Assembly (NCBI GenBank): GCA_016719225.1
Contig: JADKAN010000001.1
Span: 310,001-374,000, forward strand
Length of the DNA stretch: 64,000 nucleotides
Direction of reading: 5' to 3'
Source of the DNA: Flavobacteriales bacterium
Lineage (GTDB): Bacteria > Bacteroidota > Bacteroidia > Flavobacteriales_F > PHOS-HE28
The notes beneath the pieces were generated by a model. It saw nothing but the letters and a program-made list of their open reading frames with translations. It was not told the DNA's origin and ran no database searches. How positions within the stretch are numbered: the stretch's first letter is position 1; every line of letters begins with the position of its first letter. Positions 50,709-59,064 of the stretch are shown here, piece after piece. The position numbers and the translations under genes were made by a program.

Positions 50709-53700
50709 TTAGCTTGTTCTTTCAGTCGTTGTGGAAGTCTCGTTCCGATCTTCCTTTCGATGCACTATCCGCAGCATGCTGGGCAATACGATCAGCAGCA
50801 GCGGCAAGGCAAGGATGAATCCGCCGATGACGGCGATGGCCAACGGGCGATGGAGTTGTGCGCCCGCGCCGATGCCCAAGGCGATCGGCGAAAGCGCGGC
50901 GATGGCACCGAGCGCGGTCATGAGTTTCGGGCGCAGGCGCGTGCCGATGGCATAGGTGAGCGAATCGTCCACGCCCTGCTCTTTGCGGTTGTCCGTGTAT
51001 TGCAGGTAGGTGAAGATGGCGTTCTCGCCGATGATGCCCACGATCATGATGATGCCCGTGTAGCTGCCCACGTTGAGCGGCGTGCCGGTGATGAAGAGCG
51101 CAAGGATGCAGCCGCAGACGCCGAACAGCGCGATGCCCAGCATCATCAGCGCCGCGTGCAGGTCGCGGAAGAGGAAGAGCAGCACGATGAAGACGAGCAG
51201 GCTCGCGGAACCGAGGATCATCAGCAATTCATGGAAGCTGCGCTGCTGTTCCTTGAAGGCGCCGCCGTAGGTGATGTGGTAGCCCTGCGGCAATGCGATG
51301 TTCTTCCGGATCCCCGCTTGGATGTCCTTCATCACACTGCCGAGGTCGCGGCCATTCAGGCGCGCGGTCACCGGCACCATGGGTTGCAGGTCTTCACGCT
51401 CCACCTCCGCTTCGCCTTGCTTTACGTGGATGGAGGCCAGCTGCGATACCGCGACCAAGTGACCGTCCGGCAGAAAGATGCGCGCTTTATCCAGATCGTT
51501 GAGCGAGGTGGTGGCCGCGTTCGGGTACACCATGCGCACGGGTGTAACCAGCTCGCGCTCGAAGATCTTCCCGGCCGGCACACCTTGCAATTGCAGGCTT
51601 AACTGCGCGTCGAGGTCTTGTGGCGAAAGACCCCGCCGCGCCAAGGCTTGGTCATCCGTGCGCACATCCACCGCTGGCCCGGCGATGATGATGCCGTCGA
51701 AGACGTCCGCAGTGCCTTGCACGTTTTCCACCACGTGCGCCACTTGTTGCGCCAGCGCTTGCAGTTGGTGTTGATCATTACCGAAGACCTTGATCTCGAT
51801 GGGCTGGGTGCTGCTCATCAGGTCTCCGAGCATGTCGCCGATCACCTGCCCGAAGTCGATGCGCAGCGCGGGCTGTGAACCCTCGAATCGTTGGCGGATG
51901 TCGTCGATCACTTCAGTGGTGGTGCGTTTCCGGTCCTTCTTTAATTGGATCAGATAGTCACCGTAGTTCGGCTCGGTGATGAAGAGGCCCATCTGCGTGC
52001 CGGTGCGGCGGCTGTAGCTTTCGATCTCCGGCACCTGCGCGAATGTCTTCTCGGCTTCGCGCAACATGCGGTCCGTTTCTTCCAGCGAAGTTCCGGATGG
52101 CGAAGTGTAGTCCAGTACAATGGAGCCTTCGTCCATCTCCGGCAGAAAGCCAGTCTCGAGATGTTGCGCAGCCAGCCATGCGAAGACGCCGATCAACGCC
52201 AGAAAGCCGAAGCTGAGAATGGGTCTTCGGATGAACCAGCGCACCCAATTGCCGCTCGTTTCCTTTTTCTTTTCCGGCGACACCGACGTATGCTCATCCT
52301 TCGCGCCCGTTGTTCGTTTCGACAACAGCAGGTACACCACCGGCAAGCCGATCCAGGTCACAAGGAACGAACAACTCAGCGTGATGATCATGGTGTCCGT
52401 GAGCACCTTGAAGTACGCACCGGCGACGCCGCTCAACAGCACGAAGGGAAGAAAGATGACGACGGTGCTGAGCGAAGAAGCCACCATCGCCGGCAGCAGG
52501 AAGCGCACGGATCCGCCGATGAGTTCGCGCGTGGGACGTCCCGGAAATTCTTCGTGCGTGCGGTGGATCTGCTCGGTCACCACGATGGCGTCGTCGATGA
52601 TTAGCCCGATGGCCGCGGCCAATGCACCGAGTGTCATGATGTTGAGCGTGTGCCCCATCACCTGCATCACGATCAGCGAGAGCGCGAGCGTGACGGGAAT
52701 GGTGACGAGCAGCACGAGGCTGGAGCGCCACGAACGCAGGAAGATCATCGCCACCACGATGGCCAAGAGCAGACCGATCCACAAACTGTCCTGCACACTG
52801 CGGATGGAATCGCGCACGAAGTCCGCCTGCACGTAGTACGGCGTGAGCTTCACGCCTGCGGGTAACAGGCCGTTGTTCAATTCCTTCACGCGTTGTTGCA
52901 CGCCGTCCGTGATGTCAATGAGGTTGGCGTTCGGCTGCTTCACCACCGCCACCAGTACCGCCGAGGTGCCATTGGCATTGACCCGCGTGTAAGCCGGTTC
53001 CTCCTCCACGCTCACCTCGCTGATGTCGCCCAGCCGGGTGATGCGCCTGCCATCATTGGCGATCACCAATTTTTGCAGCTCGTCCAAGGCACCCACCGTC
53101 GCGTCCGTCACCGTGAGATACATGCGGTGGTTGGTGAAGAGCCAGCCATCGCTGCCGAGGAAGTTGGTACGTGCGAGCGCCGCGCTCACCGTGTCGGGAA
53201 CGATGCGCAGGGCGCTCATCACATCGGGCCGCAGGGTGATGCGGTACTCCTTGCGCCGTCCGCCGATGGTGCGCACATCGCTGACGCCCACCACCTGCGC
53301 GAGGTAGGGACGCACGGTGTACTCGGCAATGAGGTTGAGTTCGATCGCGCTCTTGCCGCCACCACCGATCACATAGCCCATCACCGGCAGGATCGAAGGA
53401 TCCATCTTTTCCACGGTGATCGTGGTGCCCGGCGGAAGTTCGTTGCGCACATCGCCGGTGGCGGAGATGATCTGTTGCTTGGCGAGATCGATGTTCACGT
53501 TCCAGTCCAGAAAGGCGCTGATCTCGCAACTTCCGCGACCGGTGACGCTGCGCACGGTCATCAAGCCCGGCACGCGCTTGATCGCGGATTCCAGCGGGCG
53601 CGTCACCGTCACCATCATCTTGCCCACGGGTTGCAGACCGCTGTCGGCGATCACCTTCACCTTCGGCAAGGTCACTTCCGGAAAGAGCGAAGATTGCAGC

Positions 53701-53786
53701 CGCGTGTAGGTGAAGAGGCCGCCCATCAGCACCACGGCCAACACCACGGTCACCGGGTTCTTGTAGCGGACGAAGAAATCCTTCAT
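50709..53786 (-). CDS. Efflux RND transporter permease (second system)
   Basis: A full-length RND pump of 1025 residues: N-terminal helix (PVTVVLAVVLMGGLFTYTRL), two large periplasmic loops and a duplicated helix bundle. The helix-4 aspartate pair is present in GLIIDDAIVVTEQIHRTHEE (about residues 396-397). The second half contains GIIMIVGIIGENAIFTYLQY, where the usual GLVAKN is replaced by GIIGEN, unlike the first RND pump in this window. That Lys-to-Glu change lies near the proton pathway of AcrB-type pumps, which suggests a different subfamily (HME-like or a Bacteroidota group). It starts 3 bases after the adaptor gene. Substrate unknown. Confidence 0.94.
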   Translation of the reverse strand: MKDFFVRYKNPVTVVLAVVLMGGLFTYTRLQSSLFPEVTLPKVKVIADSGLQPVGKMMVTVTRPLESAIKRVPGLMTVRSVTGRGSCEISAFLDWNVNIDLAKQQIISATGDVRNELPPGTTITVEKMDPSILPVMGYVIGGGGKSAIELNLIAEYTVRPYLAQVVGVSDVRTIGGRRKEYRITLRPDVMSALRIVPDTVSAALARTNFLGSDGWLFTNHRMYLTVTDATVGALDELQKLVIANDGRRITRLGDISEVSVEEEPAYTRVNANGTSAVLVAVVKQPNANLIDITDGVQQRVKELNNGLLPAGVKLTPYYVQADFVRDSIRSVQDSLWIGLLLAIVVAMIFLRSWRSSLVLLVTIPVTLALSLIVMQVMGHTLNIMTLGALAAAIGLIIDDAIVVTEQIHRTHEEFPGRPTRELIGGSVRFLLPAMVASSLSTVVIFLPFVLLSGVAGAYFKVLTDTMIITLSCSFLVTWIGLPVVYLLLSKRTTGAKDEHTSVSPEKKKETSGNWVRWFIRRPILSFGFLALIGVFAWLAAQHLETGFLPEMDEGSIVLDYTSPSGTSLEETDRMLREAEKTFAQVPEIESYSRRTGTQMGLFITEPNYGDYLIQLKKDRKRTTTEVIDDIRQRFEGSQPALRIDFGQVIGDMLGDLMSSTQPIEIKVFGNDQHQLQALAQQVAHVVENVQGTADVFDGIIIAGPAVDVRTDDQALARRGLSPQDLDAQLSLQLQGVPAGKIFERELVTPVRMVYPNAATTSLNDLDKARIFLPDGHLVAVSQLASIHVKQGEAEVEREDLQPMVPVTARLNGRDLGSVMKDIQAGIRKNIALPQGYHITYGGAFKEQQRSFHELLMILGSASLLVFIVLLFLFRDLHAALMMLGIALFGVCGCILALFITGTPLNVGSYTGIIMIVGIIGENAIFTYLQYTDNRKEQGVDDSLTYAIGTRLRPKLMTALGAIAALSPIALGIGAGAQLHRPLAIAVIGGFILALPLLLIVLPSMLRIVHRKEDRNETSTTTERTS

Positions 53787-53789
53787 CGG

Positions 53790-54755
53790 TCAAGGAGCGG
53801 TGATCATCACATTCGCTGTGTCCGGAAGTCCGTAGCCGCCGTTAAGTAGGAACCGGTCGCCGGGATCGAAGCGAGGTTTCAGCACTTCCACGCTGTCGTG
53901 CGTTGCGATGCCGCGCTCCACCGGCACCTTCACCGCCGTGCTGTCATTCGCCAGGCGCATCACCCAGAAGGTGGTCATCTCCTCGTTGCCGAGCACGGCG
54001 CTCGCGGGAAGTATCTGTGCGTCGGCATGGCGGTCCACGGTGAGCCGCACGGTGCCTGCGAGGCCTTCGGGAAAGACCTTCGCTACTGCGGGCTTCACCA
54101 CGTAGCGTTGAGTTTGCGAGGTGCTGTCCATCATCGATAATTGCGTTTCGATGGTGCCTCGCACGGTGCTGGAATCCGGCAGCACGATGGTGCATGCGGT
54201 ACCGATGGTGGCCTTGGCGTTGAACTCGTAGGGCACATCCATCACAAAGACGGAACTGCTCGCATCGGCGATCACCGCGAGCTGATCGCCGTCGCTCACG
54301 TAGTCGTTGAGCAGCTTGTTCACCTGCATCGCGATGCCGCTGGCCGGCGCGGTGATGGTGATGGTTCCGCCGATGCTGAAGAGGCTGTCCTTCTTGGCCC
54401 AAGCGCCCAAGGCCTCGGCTTCCTTGGTCTTCAGTTCATAGATCGGCTGACCCGCTTTCACATGCTCTCCCAAGGCGATGTGGCAACGCACCACGCGCCC
54501 ATTGATGGTGGAGCGGACGATGTTCTTCCGCAGGAAACGCGACATGGCGTTGAGCACCACCGTGTTCTTGATCGCCCCTGTGGCGATCCGTGTTACCGTG
54601 ACCGGCGTGTGAGGATCCGCAGTGGGGTCTTCCGAGGAAATCGTTCCGCCACCGCATGCGGAAAGCAGCAGCAACGCGACAGCGCTCGCCATCCCGAAAG
54701 TGCGGGTAGGGCCGCTCGTCGTCAGGGCCGGGGACATCCGGTGATCATTCGTCAT
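53790..54755 (-). CDS. RND efflux adaptor lipoprotein (HlyD family)
   Basis: A 321-residue periplasmic adaptor anchored as a lipoprotein: the N-terminus has the lipobox MASAVALLLLSACGGG. The lipoyl half-motifs (GRVVRCHIALGEHVKAGQPI and ITITAPASGIAMQVNKLLND) flank an unusually short hairpin of about 30 residues (KTKEAEALGAWAKKDSLFSI), unlike the long coiled coil of the adaptor at the left edge. A beta-barrel and C-terminal domain follow. The start overlaps the TolC stop by 4 bases (ATGA); later Met codons are possible. It should connect the TolC-like protein and the RND pump next to it. Confidence 0.9.
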   Translation of the reverse strand: MTNDHRMSPALTTSGPTRTFGMASAVALLLLSACGGGTISSEDPTADPHTPVTVTRIATGAIKNTVVLNAMSRFLRKNIVRSTINGRVVRCHIALGEHVKAGQPIYELKTKEAEALGAWAKKDSLFSIGGTITITAPASGIAMQVNKLLNDYVSDGDQLAVIADASSSVFVMDVPYEFNAKATIGTACTIVLPDSSTVRGTIETQLSMMDSTSQTQRYVVKPAVAKVFPEGLAGTVRLTVDRHADAQILPASAVLGNEEMTTFWVMRLANDSTAVKVPVERGIATHDSVEVLKPRFDPGDRFLLNGGYGLPDTANVMITAP

Positions 54756-56041
54756 TGCAGATGGATGAGTTCGTTGAGCGTGCGTTCGCGGTCGGCTTCG
54801 GCCTGTACCATCGCATCGGCGGTGCGCGCGTGATCGTTCAAGGTGAGGAAGAGATCGGTGGGCCGCACCAGCGCTTGTCCCAGTTCCACGCGATAGAGGT
54901 TGATCAATTGTTCCTCCTCGGCATACTGGCGCCGGTAGTCGGCTACCAGCGAATCGGCACGCACGGCCGCGTCCATCAACAAGGCGTGGCGTTGTAGCAA
55001 TTGCTCCGAGAGAAAATCGCGGTAGCCCTTGCGCGTCGCCTCCTTCAGGGCCACGCGTTGGTGCTCCAATTTCCTGCGCCCCCCGTCGAAGATCGGCACT
55101 TGCAGGTTGAGGCCCGCGCTTGCGCCGAAGCGGTTCGGAATGTCACCGATGGTGATCGCGTCCAATCCCGCATCGCCCACGGCGCGCAGTTGTGCACGGT
55201 AGTAGAGGTCCACCCGGCGGTTCGCTACAGCATTGACCAAACTGTCCGCCACGTAGCGCTGCATGCGCGGCGTGTTCGCGGGATCGAATGCCGCCGACGG
55301 CGTAAGTCCCGGTGGAGCAAGCTCCGTCAATGCCGTTTCCTTGATGCCGCAGAGGGCGTACAACAGGCGCAGGTCCTTGTGAAGTTGGGCCTCCGCCTGC
55401 GCGGCCGTTATCTGTTGCGCATGCAGATTCACGCGCAGGCCCAGCACGTCGGTCTGCTGGTAGATACCATGCGCCGTCAGTCGCGTGATCACGGTGTCCT
55501 CCACGGCCATCAGACGTAGTCGTTCCTGAGCCAACTGCAATGCGCGCTGGTCCGCATAAGCGCTGATGTACTGCTCGGTGATGCGCCTGCCCAGTTCCAG
55601 CAGCGTATCCTGCAGCACCGCGCGCAGCACCAGGTTCTGCACCCCGACGGAATCCAAGGCGGACTGCAAGCGGTTGCCCGCGAAAAGCGGAACGGAGGCA
55701 CCCACCATCGCAGCATATAGGCCACCGTTGGTAATGGCGGGATCGTAGCCCCAATGTGCACCGCTCGGCGCATAGAGGACCTGGCCGGTGCCGTCCACCT
55801 GCGGCCGTTGGCGCGCATGCACTTCCGCGCTATCGATGCCCAGCATGCCCAGCTGGTATCCCAGGTCCCCCACGGCGGGGCTGTTCGCGGCAGCGGCAAG
55901 CAAGTACTGCTCCAGCGTTCCGGTCTGTGCGCGGGCCGGAACGGAAAGGCCCAAGGCTGCAGCAACAACGACCCCCCATAGCGCACCCGCCCCGAGCCAT
56001 CGTGCGATGTTCGGGGCGGGGTTCGCCAGCGTCATGTTCAT
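54752..56041 (-). CDS. TolC-family outer-membrane efflux protein
   Basis: A 429-residue outer-membrane channel of the efflux complex. Signal peptide (LWGVVVAAALGLSVPARAQ), then two long alpha-helical OEP repeats (LLAAAANSPAVGDLGYQLGM, RITEQYISAYADQRALQLAQ; second repeat GLNLQVPIFDGGRRKLEHQR, QYAEEEQLINLYRVELGQAL). The family motif LQVPIFDGG is clear. First protein of the complex operon TolC, adaptor, permease, propeller, with ATGA overlap to the adaptor. The small PepSY-like lipoprotein gene lies 24 bases upstream. Confidence 0.93.
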   Translation of the reverse strand: MNMTLANPAPNIARWLGAGALWGVVVAAALGLSVPARAQTGTLEQYLLAAAANSPAVGDLGYQLGMLGIDSAEVHARQRPQVDGTGQVLYAPSGAHWGYDPAITNGGLYAAMVGASVPLFAGNRLQSALDSVGVQNLVLRAVLQDTLLELGRRITEQYISAYADQRALQLAQERLRLMAVEDTVITRLTAHGIYQQTDVLGLRVNLHAQQITAAQAEAQLHKDLRLLYALCGIKETALTELAPPGLTPSAAFDPANTPRMQRYVADSLVNAVANRRVDLYYRAQLRAVGDAGLDAITIGDIPNRFGASAGLNLQVPIFDGGRRKLEHQRVALKEATRKGYRDFLSEQLLQRHALLMDAAVRADSLVADYRRQYAEEEQLINLYRVELGQALVRPTDLFLTLNDHARTADAMVQAEADRERTLNELIHLQ

Positions 56042-56065
56042 TTGTTCAATTCACCGGCGCGGAGC

Positions 56066-56539
56066 TCAGTCGTTATCGTTGTCCTCGTCGTTGCCTTTCT
56101 CCTCCATCTTCTCCTTCATCACCTTGCCGTCGGTGGAGAAAACAACCTCCATGGATTGCTCGCCTTTCTCCATGTCCACTTCGTACAGCTCTCCTTTGGG
56201 GCTGTCCACATGGGAGATATCACCGAGCTTTTGATCCGCGTAGTTCTGTGCAATGGTAGCACGCACGGGTGCGGGCAGAGCGGCCAACTTCAGGTCCTTC
56301 TCCGTCTCCATCCATTCACCGGTGTTGCCGTAGGTGGCGCTCATCGATTCGGAACCCTGCTTGAATTCCACTTCGTATTCGGTCTTCGATTCCATTCCCC
56401 AATGTGCGTGATCGGCCTTTGGGAATTGCTTCATGAATGCGGCCTTCACCGGTTGGGGCACATCGGCCTCGCTCACTTTTTGCCCGCAGGCGCTGACGCT
56501 GAGGGCCAAGACGGACAGGATCATCAAGGGGGTTTTCAT
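56066..56539 (-). CDS. PepSY-like (BLIP-fold) lipoprotein
   Basis: A 157-residue putative lipoprotein: lipobox MILSVLALSVSACGQK, then two PepSY-like repeats of the Bacteroidota type (VPQPVKAAFMKQFPKADHAH...EYEVEFKQGSESMSATYGN and PAPVRATIAQNYADQKLGDI...LYEVDMEKGEQSMEVVFSTD), ending in an acidic tail (EEKGNDEDNDND). Such proteins are often encoded beside two-component systems and efflux pumps in this phylum and may sense or buffer metal or peptide ligands. It is the first gene of the efflux operon, 24 bases before the TolC gene. Confidence 0.8.
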   Translation of the reverse strand: MKTPLMILSVLALSVSACGQKVSEADVPQPVKAAFMKQFPKADHAHWGMESKTEYEVEFKQGSESMSATYGNTGEWMETEKDLKLAALPAPVRATIAQNYADQKLGDISHVDSPKGELYEVDMEKGEQSMEVVFSTDGKVMKEKMEEKGNDEDNDND

Positions 56540-56611
56540 GGGTCGTTTGCGTTGGTTCGATGCAAAGCAACCGCTTGATCCTGTCGAGATCCTGAAGTTG
56601 ACAGCAGGTGC

Positions 56612-56785
56612 TCAACCCCTGCGGACAGCGAGCACGTGCATGCCGTGTTCTAGCGCATACGCCGCAACAAGCCCGTTCCGTTCCGCGATCTCCTTCACCA
56701 TGGAAAGGCCCAAAACTCGCGTGACATTTAAGGCATACGGCGCGGGCAGGTCGGTCGTGTTGTCGCTGAAAAGATCAATGCGCAT
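56612..56785 (-). pseudogene. Relic of a histidine kinase 3' end
   Basis: A 57-codon open frame whose last ~32 codons (GLSMVKEIAERNGLVAAYAL, then EHGMHVLAVRRG, stop) match the C-terminal G2 box and end of the kinase at 59065-60360 (GLSMVKEMAERNGLVVAYTF, then ENGMHVLCIRRG) residue for residue with a few changes. DNA similarity is strong but clearly not identical. The preceding codons show no kinase similarity, so this is not a working gene. It sits between the Acr3 gene and the efflux operon, on the far side of the arsenic cassette. Confidence 0.85.
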
Positions 56786-56803
56786 GATGATTCAGGAAGA
56801 ATC

Positions 56804-57892
56804 TCAATGGGCTTCGGAAGCTGCTGGTGCATTGTTGAAATACTTCCGTCGTGCCCAGAGCGCCACATTCACCAAAGCGATCAGCGCGGGTACTTCCACC
56901 AGCGGACCGATAACGCCCACGAAGGCCTGGCCGCTGTGGATGCCGAAGACGCCTATGGACACGGCGATGGCGAGCTCGAAGTTGTTGCCCGCAGCGGTGA
57001 AGGCGACGGACGCGCTCTTGGAATAGTCGGCGCCGAACCAGCGGCCCAGTGCGAGGCTGATGCCGAACATCACGGCGAAGTAGATCACCAACGGGATGGC
57101 GATCCGCACCACATCGAGCGGCAGTTGCACGATCATCTCGCCCTTGAGGCTGAACATGACCATGATGGTGAAGAGCAACGCGATGAGGGTGATAGGGGAA
57201 ATGCGCGGAATGAAGCTTTCGCGGTACCACGTTCCACCCTTGGCCTTCACCAGGAGGTAACGCGTGAGGAAACCCGCTGCGAAGGGAATGCCGAGGTAGA
57301 TGCCGACGCTCTTCGCGATCTCGCCGATGGAAACGTTTACCGTCGACGAGTCCACGCCGAAATAGGGCGGCAGGACGGTGATGAAGACATAGGCATAAAC
57401 GCTGTAGAGCAGCACTTGGAAAATACTGTTGAGCGCGACCAGCCCGGCGGCGTACTCGCGGTCGCCTTCGGCCAGTTCATTCCACACGATCACCATGGCG
57501 ATGCAGCGGGCAAGGCCGATGAGGATGAGGCCCACCATGTATTCCGGCCGGTCGCGAAGGAAGAGCAGCGCCAAAGTGAACATCAGCACAGGTCCGATGA
57601 CCCAATTGAGGATGAGCGATACGCTGAGCACGCGGGTGTTGCGGAACACCTCGCCCATCTTCTCATAGCGCACTTTGGCCAGCGGCGGATACATCATCAG
57701 GATGAGGCCGATGGCAATGGGCCAATTGGTGCTACCGGTGGCCATGCCGCTGATGTCGTCGCCCACTTGAGGGATGAAATGGCCAAGGGCCACGCCCAGG
57801 GCCATGGCCAGAAAGATCCACAAGGTGAGGTAGCGGTCCAGGAAGCCGAGCTTCTTGCGTTCGAGCGCCGGTGCGCAGTGTTCCATGGTCAT
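56804..57892 (-). CDS. arsB: ACR3-family arsenite efflux transporter
   Basis: A 362-residue inner-membrane permease with ten helices that expels arsenite. Family landmarks: LTLWIFLAMALGVALGHFIP at the start, the substrate-binding Cys in GLARCIAMVIVWNEL, and AAGNNFELAIAVSIGVFGI with the conserved Glu. The start at 57892 (MTMEHCAPALERK) overlaps the stop of the reductase gene by 4 bases (ATGA). The 18 codons upstream in frame are rejected as antisense to nothing and inside the neighbour. Last working gene of the arsR operon. Confidence 0.95.
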   Translation of the reverse strand: MTMEHCAPALERKKLGFLDRYLTLWIFLAMALGVALGHFIPQVGDDISGMATGSTNWPIAIGLILMMYPPLAKVRYEKMGEVFRNTRVLSVSLILNWVIGPVLMFTLALLFLRDRPEYMVGLILIGLARCIAMVIVWNELAEGDREYAAGLVALNSIFQVLLYSVYAYVFITVLPPYFGVDSSTVNVSIGEIAKSVGIYLGIPFAAGFLTRYLLVKAKGGTWYRESFIPRISPITLIALLFTIMVMFSLKGEMIVQLPLDVVRIAIPLVIYFAVMFGISLALGRWFGADYSKSASVAFTAAGNNFELAIAVSIGVFGIHSGQAFVGVIGPLVEVPALIALVNVALWARRKYFNNAPAASEAH

Positions 57893-58518
57893 CGGCTGGC
57901 TTGTTGCATCACATGGAACAGCTCTGCGGCGATCCGCAGACTGCATTCATCGTAGCGCGCTTCTTCTTCGGGAGTGCCGTCGGCTTCCTTGGGATCGTTG
58001 TAGGGCAGGCTGATGCGGTCCAAAGCACCACTCACGATGGGACAGGCGGCATCGGCTTGTGAGCAGGTCATCACGGCGCAGAAGCCGGTGGACGGATTCG
58101 CGGGATCGTCGTACGTCTTGCTCCAGCAGTGTTCAGGCGTGCGCTCTTCGGTGAAGGACACTTCGTACACGGAGTTGTTGCCTTCGGGCTTGGTCATCTG
58201 GAAACCAGCGCGCTCCAGCGCTGCTGCTGCGCGTGCGTTGAAGGCCGTAGCCTCGGTGCCCCCGCTGTAGGTGCGTAGATGGTCCAACCCGGATCGCCAA
58301 GCTGCAGTGGCCGCCCACAACTGGCCAAAGAGACTTCGGCGACTGTTGTGCGTGCAGATGAAGGTAAGGTCGGCGGTGGTGACGGCAGCCTTGCGCTTCT
58401 TGATGAAGTCGGCCATCAGGTCGAGGCTTTTCGTGCGTTCGGCCGGGATGGAAGCCATGGCAGGCAGCACACGTTCGTTCAGATAGCGCTGCAGGCCGGG
58501 ATGGGTCGTGCGGTCCAT
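57889..58518 (-). CDS. Low-molecular-weight protein-tyrosine-phosphatase-fold arsenate reductase-like protein
   Basis: A 209-residue cytosolic protein. The LMW-PTP P-loop is seen as FICTHNSRRSLFGQLWAATA (C-X5-R with the catalytic Cys) and the general-acid region near the C-terminus as LPYNDPKEADGTPEEEARYD, where LMW-PTPs have a DP motif. An extra Cys set (MTCSQADAACPI) could form the redox relay used by thioredoxin-coupled ArsC. An extra ~50 N-terminal residues make it longer than ArsC of S. aureus type. Between arsR and acr3, reduction of arsenate to arsenite is the likely role. A phosphatase role is not excluded. Confidence 0.88.
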   Translation of the reverse strand: MDRTTHPGLQRYLNERVLPAMASIPAERTKSLDLMADFIKKRKAAVTTADLTFICTHNSRRSLFGQLWAATAAWRSGLDHLRTYSGGTEATAFNARAAAALERAGFQMTKPEGNNSVYEVSFTEERTPEHCWSKTYDDPANPSTGFCAVMTCSQADAACPIVSGALDRISLPYNDPKEADGTPEEEARYDECSLRIAAELFHVMQQASR

Positions 58519-58607
58519 ATCTAATGTTGGATCGGGGTTTAGAGAAAACAGGCTGGTCGGCGGGATCGTCTATGCCTATTATGGCGATGTTGCTTGTGTA
58601 TGTTCGC

Positions 58608-58940
58608 TCAACAGCAATCGTTGCCAATGGGTTTGTACTTGCTGAAGAGGGCGCTAAAGCCCGCTTGCGCTTTCGCCCAGGTCTTCGGTTCGATGCAGTA
58701 GCATACACTGCTGCCTTCCACCGTGCCTGTAATGAGGCCGGCATCCTTCAGCTCGCGCAAGTGCTGGCTGATGGTGGCCTGTGCCAAGCCCAGCTCATCC
58801 ACCAGACTGCCGCAAACGCAGGTCTTCTTTTTCAGCAGGTATTGAAGGATGGTGATCCGCGCCGGGTGGCCCAGCACCCTGGCCCAAGTAGCCAGTTGGT
58901 TCTGTTGCGCTGTGAAGAGATCGGTCTTGGTGACGCCCAT
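58608..58940 (-). CDS. arsR: ArsR/SmtB-family metalloregulator
   Basis: A 110-residue winged-helix repressor. HTH seen as LVDELGLAQATISQHLRELKD, with the ArsR metal site signature TCVCGSLVDEL (As(III)-binding cysteines in the recognition region) and a vicinal CC at the C-terminus. It should repress its own operon (arsR, reductase, acr3) until arsenite binds. A 20-bp near-perfect palindrome lies 10 bases upstream of the ATG. Gap to the reductase gene is 89 bases. Confidence 0.94.
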   Translation of the reverse strand: MGVTKTDLFTAQQNQLATWARVLGHPARITILQYLLKKKTCVCGSLVDELGLAQATISQHLRELKDAGLITGTVEGSSVCYCIEPKTWAKAQAGFSALFSKYKPIGNDCC

Positions 58941-58950
58941 GGGTTCTGAT

Positions 58951-58970
58951 ATATCGCAATATTACGATAT
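58951..58970 (-). promoter_or_regulatory. Likely ArsR operator
   Basis: ATATCGCAATATTACGATAT: a 20-bp palindrome with a single mismatched pair, ending 10 bases before the arsR start. Length, AT-rich core and position fit the 12-2-12-like operators of the ArsR family. On the minus strand it includes TAATATTG, which is close to the Bacteroidota -7 element, so binding would block transcription start. Confidence 0.8.
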
Positions 58971-59064
58971 GGTACGCGAACATCGGCACAATGCAATGAT
59001 CGAGATCCCCAAGCCCCCGTGTGTATTTCTGGCAACTTGGTAAATGCGCCCCTTAGCGGCCGGG

